This document shows, piece after piece, positions 12,801 through 24,800 of a stretch of 64,000 bases of DNA. The notes beneath the pieces are model-generated. The model saw nothing but the letters and a program-made list of their open reading frames with translations. It made no database searches and was not told the DNA's origin. Made by a program: the position numbers and the translations under genes. Position 1 is the stretch's first letter, and every line of letters starts with the position of its first letter. Source of the DNA: Bretschneidera sinensis (taxonomy: Eukaryota; Streptophyta; Magnoliopsida; Brassicales; Akaniaceae); NCBI GenBank assembly GCA_023935145.1, contig CM043699.1, positions 130,758,036 through 130,822,035 of the forward strand, read 5' to 3'.

Positions 12801-15800
12801 CTCCAGGGAATCAGAAGAAGACTCAACGAGGCAGATAATCGGTGGGTAGAACAGCTCCACCACATCCTTTGGGCCTATCGAACAACGGCCCGGATGCCAA
12901 CAAGCAAAACCCCCTTCTTCATGGCATACGGGTTAGAAGCCGTCATTCCTCTCGAAATCGGGGTCCCATCACTCTGAGTACAGTGCTTTAAGCCAAGCAG
13001 CAACGAATAAGGGCTAAAGATGAACTTGGACCTAGTTAAAGAAGCTAGGGACAAAGCTCAAATTCGCCTCACAAACTGCCAGCAAAAGGCCGCTCGGTAC
13101 TACAACTCCTGGATACGGCCCAAAGAATTTAAACTTAATGACCTTGTCCTCTGAAAGAGTGAAGTCTCACGCCCCCGACACACGGGAAAATTGGTCTCGA
13201 ATTGGGAAGATCCTTATAGGATTCGAAGAATCTGCAGTATAGGCACCTATGAACTTGAAGACATGGAAGGAAAGCCTGTTCCCCACACCTGGAACGCGGA
13301 GAACCTTTGTAGATTTTTCCAATAAAATGTATGAGCACGAAAATCAATAAAGAATTTGAAATTCTGAAACTTCTTTACTTCATACGAAAAGAGGTTTACA
13401 AAAGAAAGGCACTATTGGCCTTGGGTACAAAGAGTCACCCAAAAACTAAACCTCGCTCTCCCCTCCAGCTCGCACCTCCCCCACGTCACCACTTGGGGAA
13501 GGTAGGGCTTCACCTGGGCCCTCTGGACCCCCAGCCTAAACAGCTGCACCCTCTCCTCCTCTTGAAGAATCCGCATTAGAACCTTTGGAGTTGGCCGCCA
13601 GATTAAGGCTTGAGAAATCTAACTCCGAGAAAAGGAGCATAACCCTTCTCTTAGCTTCATCGAAACCTTTGAGGTACTGAACTGCCCCTTCCTTCATCAA
13701 AAAAGCCTCTTTCTCCACGGTGCGACGCCGAACTTCCTCTAGCTCCTCCCTCAGGACCTCCGCTGTTCGACGGTGATGATCCCTGTCAAATATTGTGTAA
13801 CGACCCATCCCGGGTTGGCCACCTCGAAACAATGTCATCACATTTTGAGAATCCCAGCACAACACATATATGCAACAATAAAAATAAATATTACCAATAG
13901 AACTTTACATCAAACCGTAAAATGCATAAGGATTTACAAATAAATTTTTCGTTTTTATTTTCTCATTAGTCTGAGGATGATGACATGTACGCGGCTTACA
14001 GAAAATGATTTCTTCTGAACCTCAACTCATCAAACTATTTGCCAAGCCTGCTACCTGAAAATCATTGTACAGTGAGGAGTGAGCTTTACAAGCTCAGTGA
14101 ATTAAATTTACTGAAAGTATTCCAAACTCCATCAATAATCCTTTAATATTAAAATTTATTATTCGCATAACCTGATGACAATTTTCTATTATCAATCTCT
14201 TCTTTTCAATCATTGGTTCACCTTAAGACTATCAACTCTCTCTCTCCTAATTACCTCGTAATGATATTCATATCAAAAAAAAAAAATCCATCATTTAGAT
14301 AAGTCTTATCACCGTACTGTCTCTTTCTATAAAACTCAACCTTCTATAATTAAATTCACAAAAAATATCACATCTCAGCATCTCAAAAATCTCATCATTA
14401 TAGCTGTCTCTTTTTATGAGATCCAGCCATCTATAATTTAATTCACAATTAATATACAACACCTCATCATCTCAAAAATCTCATCATTATAGCTGTCTCT
14501 TTTTATGAGACTTAGCCATCTATAATTTAATTCACAATTAATATACCACATCTCAAAAAAATGCAACAATAATTAAAACAGATGCAGATGCATGAATGAT
14601 TATGATGGGAACGTCTTCCTACCTGTCGACAGGTTGTTATTATCTTAGACCGGCTGCCCTCTCGGTTCTTTTATTCTCATTAGACCAGCTGCCCTCTCGG
14701 TTCTTTTATTCTCATTAGACCGGCTGCCTTCCCGGTTAATTCCAGCATATACCGGCTGTCACGGTTTTCACTTTTAATCCCAGCATATACCGGCTGTCAC
14801 GGTTTTCACTTTTCATCCCAGCATATACCGGCTGTCACGGTTATTTCATTAGACCGGCTGCCTTCCCGGTTCTTTCGGTTATATTATTAAATGCATATGC
14901 GCATGAAAAATGATATGAAACAGTAATATAAACAGTAATATAAAAACAATATAAAGATTCAAACTACTTAATTTGGCTATCCTGATTATCCATAAATTTT
15001 ATATAACAAAGTTTCTTTAAAAATTTCTTACATCCAATCATCCTGATTTTTATCAGATTATATAAAAATTCTACTAAATTCTTCTCTTCCCAAATCACAT
15101 CAAATAATCAATTAAAGTCTGTCAAGATCCACTAAATTTCATCTCAAATCATCCACCAAAATTTGTCAAGATCTACTAAAATTCACCTCAAATCATCCAC
15201 CAAAATTTGTCAAGATCTACTAAAATTCATCTCGTCATAACTCGTATTAAAACATCAATATTTCTCATCAATAATTTATTTATTGCTTTTATTCTCAAAT
15301 AAACTTATGATTTCTAAAAATATCATCTATCACCGAAAAATATTTCTACATGTCTAAATTTTCTATCATACCCATAAATCAATTTTTCATCTATCACCCA
15401 AGCATACTTAAATAATTAAAATTAATATTATCACCAAATAATTGATTTTTCATTTAGACTACTTAAAGTAAATCCAACTCACCCTGTAGCATTTAAAGCT
15501 ACTCGTGGGTCACCTTCTTGCTTTTCCCGGTTCTTCTCAGAAATTTCTCCCGTTGTAGGATAGTCAACACCTGACATAATATTTGTATTAAATTTCTAAT
15601 TATTTCTTAAATTCATTGAAAACCACTCCCTATGAAAATTCTCACTTTGAGCTCCGAGAATTTCGTATATGCTAAAAATTCAAAAATAAATATTAAACTA
15701 TTACCTCATAATACTGATAGCTTCTCATGATCTTCTATAAAATTCTGCAGAAAACTCTTTCAAAATTTTGCTCTTTTGACTTTTTTTTTTTTGGGTCTCC

Positions 15801-18800
15801 AAATATTATGAGAAATACAAGAATTTGAAAGAAAGAAACTGAACGATTGAAATCATTCAGTATACAACTTATATATATATAGGCGAAGTGCTTCAGCCTC
15901 CCCTTCCACCAAAATTGCAAGCCTTTTTAAAAAAAATTCTCCACGTTTTTGAACTCTTTCCCACCTAACAAATACTTGGTAGCAAGGCTGCCAATTTTGA
16001 CTTTGAATTTTTTTTTTTTTAAAAATAATATATTAATATATATATTATTTTTTTTCTTTTTATTAGTCTTTAGCAGCCACCCCCTCCCACCTAACTCTCT
16101 CATCATTTTGTTTTGTCTCTTTTTATTTATTTATTTATTTTTTTAAAAAAAACTTCCACTAAGTAATGGTGGAAGCACCATTTTTTTATATATTTTCTTT
16201 CCTTCTTTTCCTTTTTCCTTTTTCTTTTTCTTTTATTTTATTTATTCTTGTCTTTGGTCTGGGACTTTCACGTCCCAGATTTTTTTTTACTATTCACGAT
16301 TTACTATTCATAATTTACTGTTCACATTTTTTTTTATTTGATTCAATATTAATCCTTCACATAAATATATTAATTAAAATTCATGACATATTTATCAAAT
16401 TACTTCTTTACCCTTAATTCATGAATATGGATATTACAATTCTACCCACCTTACAAAAATTTCGTCCTCGAAATTTCTTTACTTTACTCCATAATCAAAA
16501 TATAAATAATCTTTCTTCATACTTGTCTTACGCTTTCATGAAATCTCTTCAACATCCTTATTCAGCCATCGAACTTTACACTAGTGAAATTATTCTTTTA
16601 CACAAGACTTACTCTTTTTTGTCCAAAATTCTCGCTGGTACTTATATATAGGTCCAACTTTTTTTTTTTGAATTTCCATAACTTAGCTTGAAATATCATG
16701 TAAACACTTTCTTAAAAGTGAAACATGAAATACATTATATAAATGTTTTAATTCCGGAGGCAAATTCAAGTTACTCACAACTAATCCAACTTTCTCAACA
16801 ATCTCATAGGTCTCACATACTTCGGATTCAACTTTCTTTTTCCATTTAAATCTCAATATACATTTTCATTGAGATATTTCTCAATACACCCAATCACCTA
16901 CTTAAGACTCAAGAGGTCAACTCTAGGTTGCTTTACGGTTTTCTCTAACAAATTTGATCATCTCTAGCTCAATAATAAATAGACCAAATATATTTTTCTT
17001 TCATTTCTTCCCAACATATAGGAGTTCTATACCTCATATCTTTCGATGTCTCAATGAGTACCATCCCAATACAAATTTGATACTTGATTATTATAAACAA
17101 CTTCAATCAATGGCATGTAAGCATATCAATTTACTGAAAAATTTATCACATTTGTTCTTAGCATATTTTCTAGTATTCTAAAAATCCAATATGAGCATGA
17201 AAATTTATTATATTACCACTGTGTACCCGTGGCTTTCTGAAATCCTCTCCCAATACCAAGATATAAATCTAGTATCTTTCTTTAACATTATGCTCACTGA
17301 TACTCCATACAATATCACAATCTCAACTACATCCTTCTTCAATCTTGACCATCAGAATTTCTGTCTCAATCCTCTATATTTCTTTTTGTTACTTGATTGG
17401 GGACACCATCCATGTACCAACATCAAACTACCTTCATTTCATATTTGAACTCAAAATGCTTTCTGGTAAGCACTCAATGCTTAATCTTTTTCTGTCTCTT
17501 TATCTCTACCTTACATCTCTAAAACATTTCATTATGGATGACTGTACAACCATATTTATTAACCATGATCCTTTATCACTGGTATTCAACTTCATTCTTA
17601 TTTCTCTTAAATTTATCATTAATTTCATATAAGGACTCCCAATAACAGTTAACTTTCTTATAGACTTTCTACTAAATGTACCAATTATCATCTTCGTATG
17701 CTCTAGATGACAGTGAACTGTGCAATCATCGTTACTAATCAACTTCATCTACCATCTCTGCCTCCAATTCAACTCCCTCTGGTTAGGTAAGTATGTCTAA
17801 CTTTACTATCTCATAAGTGGCTCCATAAAGACGATATCTCCAATATTTAAAGTAAACACTATAGCAGCCAACTCTAAGTCATGAGTAAGGAAATTTCTTA
17901 TCATAAATCCTCAATTTCCTAGAAGTATAGCCCATAACTTTTCTATGTTACACTTATCCTAATCATTTATATGACTTATCATTATACACCACAAATCCTT
18001 CATCACCAGAAGGAAACACCAATACCGGAGCTGTAGTCAATTTCTCCTTTAGTAATTGAAAATTTTTCTCACACTTCCTTCACCATACAAATCTCACATC
18101 TTTACTGGTCAATCTATTCAACAGCAATTCAATAATAGACAAATTCTGAAAGAATCTTCTACAACAATCAGCTAATCCCAAGAAGATTCTAATATCAGTT
18201 ATATTAGTTGGTTTCTCTCAACTTAACATTATCTCTACCTTTTGTGGATCAACTATTATGCCGTTTCCGAATATTATATGTTCAAAGAAAGTTATTTCCT
18301 TCAACCAACATTCACACTTAGAAACTTTGCCTATAATTTCTCTCTCCTTAGAATCTCTGGCACACTGTTTAATGGTCCATATGTTGTTTTTCCTTCTCAG
18401 AATATATCAGAATGTCATTACTAAACACAACCATAAGATTATCAAGAAACAGTTTAAATATTTATTCATCAAGTTCATAAATGTTTCTGGAACATTAGTT
18501 AATCCAAATATCATCACAAGAAACTTATAACCATAACATGTCATAAAAACAATCTTAGGTATGCTTCCCTTCTCTATCTTCAATTGGTGATAATTTGATC
18601 TCAGATTTATCTTAGAAAACACTCTCACTTCTTACAACTGCTCAAACAATTCGTCTTGGGTAAAATGTATTTATTCTTATTCAACTATCTGTAGTCTATA
18701 CACATCCTTATCGTTCCATCTTCCTTCTTCACTAATAACACCTGACTCCCCAAATACATTAGGTCAGATAAATTGTTTATCCACAAATTCTTAAAACGGT

Positions 18801-21800
18801 ACGTTCAACTTTCTTAATTCAGCTGACGTCATTCTGTAGGGTGCTATTAAATATATGTGATAATCCTAGTATCACATCAATAGAGACTTTAATCTCCCTA
18901 CTTGGAGGCAACCTAAACAACTCATCAAAAATTAATTTAGAATATTCTTTCATCACTATCTCCTTTTTATAATTCATGATATATGTCCAATACTCCTTAA
19001 AACCCTTCTTCAATCATCTCCTATTGGCCAGAACAAAAATAAGATAGTTAAAAGTATCTCACGTCTATATCTTGAACCTTCTTTCTGGAATAATCAATCC
19101 AAACATAAAACATCGATAACCAATTATTTCCCAAAATAAATTATATTCAAAGATAATAAATCAACTTTAGATTTTTTTTGGTCACTGGTACGAATCACAC
19201 AATCCCTCATGAATATTCATGATTATCACTCTATCTCAAGTGAGAACTTTAACAAGGATATTTTGCAATCCAAGGACTAATAAATTCTTCAATAGATTTT
19301 ATATGAATACTGGATGCAAAAGAATGGGTTGCTTCAAAGTCAACCAACATTGACATGTCCACCTTCTCCACACATAAAGTATTTCAAAATTTGAAAATTC
19401 TGGGATAAATATCTTTTCTGATTATAATAAACTTTTATATCCCAATCATACATCAGATTGTCACTTCCACTTGGTGGCATACTTACTTCCTCTACCATGA
19501 CTTCCAGTTCTTATAATCTGTCTCCCAAATCTAAGGGTCTCACCAATAGTATTCTGAGCTACAGAAGTAATAGGTCATGAGTTCCTCTGACTCTGTTTCT
19601 TCAGTTTCCTGGGACAAGGAACTCTTCCTTTGGGTGGTCTCCTACTCTACACAATCATATTGCCACTACCTCCATAACTTTCCTGTCTAAGCCTCTTTAA
19701 CGACTCTTTCTCTTTCCCTTAAATTCCATCACATCTCTCTAGATCTGAAATAATATACCCACCAATCTGACATAATTCATATGCCTCATGTAAGATAGTT
19801 TCAATCAAACCTTAAAATATAGTTCATCTTTGAACCTCTTACAGTTCTTCTCCTCTTGGTTTACCAAATTTTATATATATATATATATTTTTTTTACAAC
19901 CATTGACAAAACCATAAATCTGCTATCATAACGAGCCACAGTTAACACATTTACCCCAAATAAATAATATCTCTATCTGGTTGAGCTCTAGAGATATAAG
20001 GAAAAAAAAATATCTATTAAGAAAAAAAAAAAACTTCTTTAAACCTATTTCAGGTTACAGGTCTATCAAATTTGTACTTACTTGGAAAGAATATCCTTCC
20101 ATCATTCTAAAATTTCTCCTTCTAACTTAAACGAAGTAAAAATAATCGTCTGTCTATCACTTACTGGTCAAATACCAAATAATGTCTCTTACATGTTTCT
20201 CCCAAAACTCAGGTGTAAAAGGATTCATAGATCCTTTAAACAACAAAGCATTTAGCTTACTTATATCTCTATGCATTTTATGCATAAATCCACTTTTGCC
20301 CTTTTTAAGTGTCTACCATTACTGAATTAACAACGTCAGGCACTGCTCTAGTCTGCTTATCAAGTCTATGCTATAAGTTATCCACTCGATTATCTGATAC
20401 ATTCATTTTCTCAAAAGCATGAGTAAGAGCTTATCTTAGCTCATCTCTTTCAACTTCAGATTCTCTCATACCTCAATTATATTACTAATATCAATCATAT
20501 TATCAACACTTTCTATTCTAGGAACCACAGATTCAGACTCAACCTTGACTTATCAAAAATATTGTGGGCCTACCACGCCCTTTCAAATCAATAATTTTAA
20601 ATCTAGCTCTAGCGCGCCCACGTATCATTCTCAGACCGTTCATTATAATTTACTTTAATCTTCTACTTTCTTACTTTTTTATGCAGTCTACAGAATCATA
20701 AAACCTAATGCTCTGATACCAAAAATGTAACGACCCATCCCGGGTTGGCCGCCCCGAAACAATGTCATTACATTTTGAGAATCCCAGCACAACACATATA
20801 TGCAACAATAAAAATAAATATTACCAATAGAACTTTACATCAAACCGTAAAATGCATGAGGATTTACAAATAAATTTTTCGTTTTTATTTTCTCATTAGT
20901 CTGAGGATGATGACACGTACGCGGCTTACAAAAAATGATTTCTTCTGAACCTCAACTCATCAAACTATTTGCCAAGCCTGCTACCTGAAAATCATTGTAC
21001 AGTGAGGAGTGAGCTTTACAAGCTCAGTGAATTAAATTTACTGAAAGTATTCCAAACTCTATCAATAATCCTTTAATATTAAAATTTATTATTCGCATAA
21101 CCTGATGACAACTTTCTATTATCAATCTCTTCTTTTCAATCATTGGTTCACCTTAAGACTATCAACTCTCCTCTCCTAATTACCTCGTAATGATATTCAT
21201 ATCAAAAAAAAATCCATCATTTAGATAAGTCTTATCACCCTACTGTCTCTTTCTATAAAACTCAACCTTCTATAATTAAATTCACAAAAAATATCACATC
21301 TCAGCATCTCAAAAATCTCATCATTATAGCTGTCTCTTTTTATGAGATCCAGCCATCTATAATTTTAATTCACAATTAATATACAACATCTCATCATCTC
21401 AAAAATCTCATCATTATAGCTGTCTCTTTTTATGAGACCCAGCCATCTATAATTTAATTCACAATTAATATACCACATCTCAAAAAAATGCAACAATAAT
21501 TAAAACAGATGCAGATGCATGAATGATTATGATGGGAACGTCTTCCCACCTGTCGACAGGTTGTTATTATCTTAGACCGGCTGCCCTCTCGGTTCTTTTA
21601 TTCTCATTAGACCGGCTGCCTTCCCGGTTAATTCCAGCATATACCGGCTGTCACGGTTTTCACTTTTAATCCCAGCATATACCGGTTGTCACGGTTTTCA
21701 CTTTTCATCCCAGCATAAACCGGCTGTCACGGTTATTTCATTAGACCGGCTGCCTTCCCGGTTCTTTCGGTTATATTATTAAATGCATATGCGCATGAAA

Positions 21801-24800
21801 AATGATATGAAACAGTAATATAAACAGTAATATAAAAACAATATAAAGATTCAAACTACTTAATTTAGCTATCCTGATTATCCATAAATTTTATATAACA
21901 AAGTTTCTTTAAAAATTTCTTACATCCAATCATCCTGATTTTTATCAGATTATATAAAAATTCTACTAAATTCTTCTCTTCCCAAATCACATCAAATAAT
22001 CAATTAAAGTCTGTCAAGATCCACTAAATTTCATCTCAAATCATCCACCAAAATTTGTCAAGATCTACTAAAATTCACCTCAAATCATCCACCAAAATTT
22101 GTCAAGATCTACTAAAATTCATCTCGTCATAACTCGTATTAAAACATCAATATTTCTCATCAATAATTTATTTATTGCTTTTATTCTCAAATAAACTTAT
22201 GATTTCTAAAAATATCATCTCTCACCGAAAAATATTTCTACATGTCTAAATTTTCTATCATACCCATAAATCAATTTTTCATCTATCACCCAAGCATACT
22301 TAAATAATTAAAATTAATATTATCACCAAATAATTGATTTTTCATTTAGACTACTTAAAGTAAATCCAACTCACCCTGTAGCATTTAAAGCTACTCGTGG
22401 GTCACCTTCTTGCTTTTCCCGGTTCTTCTCAGAAATTTCTCCCGTTGTAGGATAGTCAACACCTGACATAATATTTGTATTAAATTTCTAATTATTTCTT
22501 AAATTCATTGAAAACCACTCCCTATGAAAATTCTCACTTTGAGCTCCGAGAATTTCGTATATGCTAAAAATTCAAAAATAAATATTAAACTATTACCTCA
22601 TAATACTGATAGCTTCTCATGATCTTCTATAAAATTCTGCAGAAAACTCTTTCAAAATTTTGCTCTTTTGACTTTTTTTTTTGGGTCTCCAAATATTATA
22701 AGAAATACAAGAATTTGAAAGAAAGAAACTGAACGATTGAAATCGTTCAGTATACAACTTATATATATATAGGCGAAGTGCTTCAGCCTCCCCTTCCACC
22801 AAAATTGCAAGCCTTTTTAAAAAAATTTCTCCACGTTTTTGAACTCTTTCCCACCTAACAAATACTTGGCAGCAAGGCTGCCAATTTTGACTTTGAATTT
22901 TTTTTTTTAAAATAATATATTAATATATATATTATTTTTTTTCTTTTTATTAGTCTTTAGCAACCACCCCCTCCCACCTAACTCTCTCATCATTTTGTTT
23001 TGTCTCTTTTTATTTATTTATTTATTTTTTTTAAAAAAAACTTCCACTAAGTAATGGTGGAAGCACCATTTTTTTTTATATATTTTCTTTCCTTCTTTTC
23101 CTTTACTTTTTCCTTTTTCTTTTTCTTTTATTTTATTTATTCTTGTCTTTGGTCTGGGACTTTCACATCCCAGATTTTTTTTACTATTCACCCTTTTTAC
23201 TATTCACGATTTACTATTCATAATTTACTGTTCACATTTTTTTTTATTTGATTCAATATTAATCCTTCACATAAATATATTAATTAAAATTCATGACATA
23301 TTTATCAAATTACTTCTTTACCCTTAATTCATGAATACGGATATTACATATTGCCTCTGCCCTCTCCCTCTCTGATGCCTCGAAGGAAATGGTCAGGTCA
23401 TGGGCAATATCCTCAGACTCCTTCAGCTTAAGCTCAGTCTTGGACAAGCGGTCCACCATCTCCAGGGCACGCCGGGAAAGCATCCCATGAAGAACCCCGG
23501 CTTGAGAAGAAGCAACCTCCGCCACTGAGCAGAGTAACTCAAAAGACTTCGAAAAAATCTCCGCCTTATCACGGGAAGGGATCCCTAGCACCAAGTGCTC
23601 TCGAGCTACCTTGGTGCTGGCAAACACCGAGTCATCCAGCCTCATAGCCCACCGAGGAGTGAAGAGAGGGGCCATCTCAGATCCTTCCTGAGGCAAGGGA
23701 GCCACTGAAAGAGAAGAGACCATCGGAGGCCTGGGAGGGCTATCCACCGGAGTCGCGGCCACGATTGAAACCTTGACTCTCTTCTTCTGCCCAGAACCGC
23801 TAGCTTCGGTTGCCCTCTTCTTCTCATGAGCCAGCTCCTTGGCTATCGCCGCCATTTCTATGTCTGCATAAAAAGAAAAAAGCATTAAAAACTTGGGAAA
23901 AAAGTAAATAACAATTCCTATAAGTCGACCAGCCAACAACTACCATGGAAGATGCGCGAGGGAAGGCGAAGAGGACACAGGCCACGCCTGTGGAGTTTCT
24001 CATTATCTCTAAGAATATTGATCTCCAAGGGCGCGGCCAGCATTGCCCTCAGTGTTTCCTCCTCACGCGGGGAGAGGTGTGGCCTTTTGCATTTGCCAAC
24101 ACGCTCCAGGCCCCAAGTAAGAGGGACGTCAAAACTTTCAGCGGATTGGACAAAGAAGAAGTCCCCCTTCAATCCCTTGATTGAGGAAGGCTTCTCCTGT
24201 AGAACGTTTTTCCCCCGCCTAGAATTAATGATGACCCAGCCCGAGTGACCTAACCGGGCTAGCTGAAAATGGGCTTTGAACACGTTAATGTTCATCACCC
24301 CCCACTTCCTGGCACACAGCAATGAATGCCAGAATCAGCCGAACCGAATTGGGCACCAGCTGGCTTAACGCATGCCAAAGTATCTAAGTATTGAGCAGAG
24401 GAACGGGTAGAGAGGAAGCTTGAGCCCCGCCTTAAGCTGATGTTCGTAGAGGCACAGCTCATACGGTTGCTGGCTGGATAGGACATCGCAAGCCATCTCT
24501 CCACCCTCCGGGGCCCTCATATTAAAATCCATGGGGATCCTATATTTAACCCTCATTCTTAAAAGGTTGGATCCTGCCACAGTGCTAGGAATGGTGTTCG
24601 CTTCGAACACCCATTCCTCTCTCTCTGTGTCCCGGGCCTCGTCCCTGATAGATGTAAGCACCCGGTCCTCATCTCTCCCTGATGATTCGGACCCTTGCCC
24701 CTCCCTTATTTCTCTCATGTACGGGACCAGGGCCCGGCCTCTACCCCCAGAAGCCACTTCACGAGAAGCAACCCCTTCGCTAGAAGAAACACCTATTGCT

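Larger units (their letters stand above)
13796..23348 (-). mobile_element. Del/Tekay-type Ty3/gypsy element (Del1) nested in Tat1
   Basis: LTRs are 13796-16438 (2643 bp) and 20726-23348 (2623 bp). The flanking duplication is TATTG (13791-13795 and 23349-23353). Beside the right-hand copy the minus strand reads TTTTTGGTATCAGAGC, a tRNA-iMet type primer site, so the right LTR is 5' and the element is on the minus strand. A purine-rich tract (GTAAGGTGGGTAGAAT on the minus strand) borders the left copy. The LTRs differ only by scattered bases and one 43-bp tandem unit, so insertion is comparatively recent. It shares LTR start sequence with Del2. Confidence 0.92.

Noticed and set aside
12264..12863. 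199-codon minus-strand frame
   Set aside because: It is the reverse complement of the Tat1 integrase region, which has clear integrase motifs on the plus strand.
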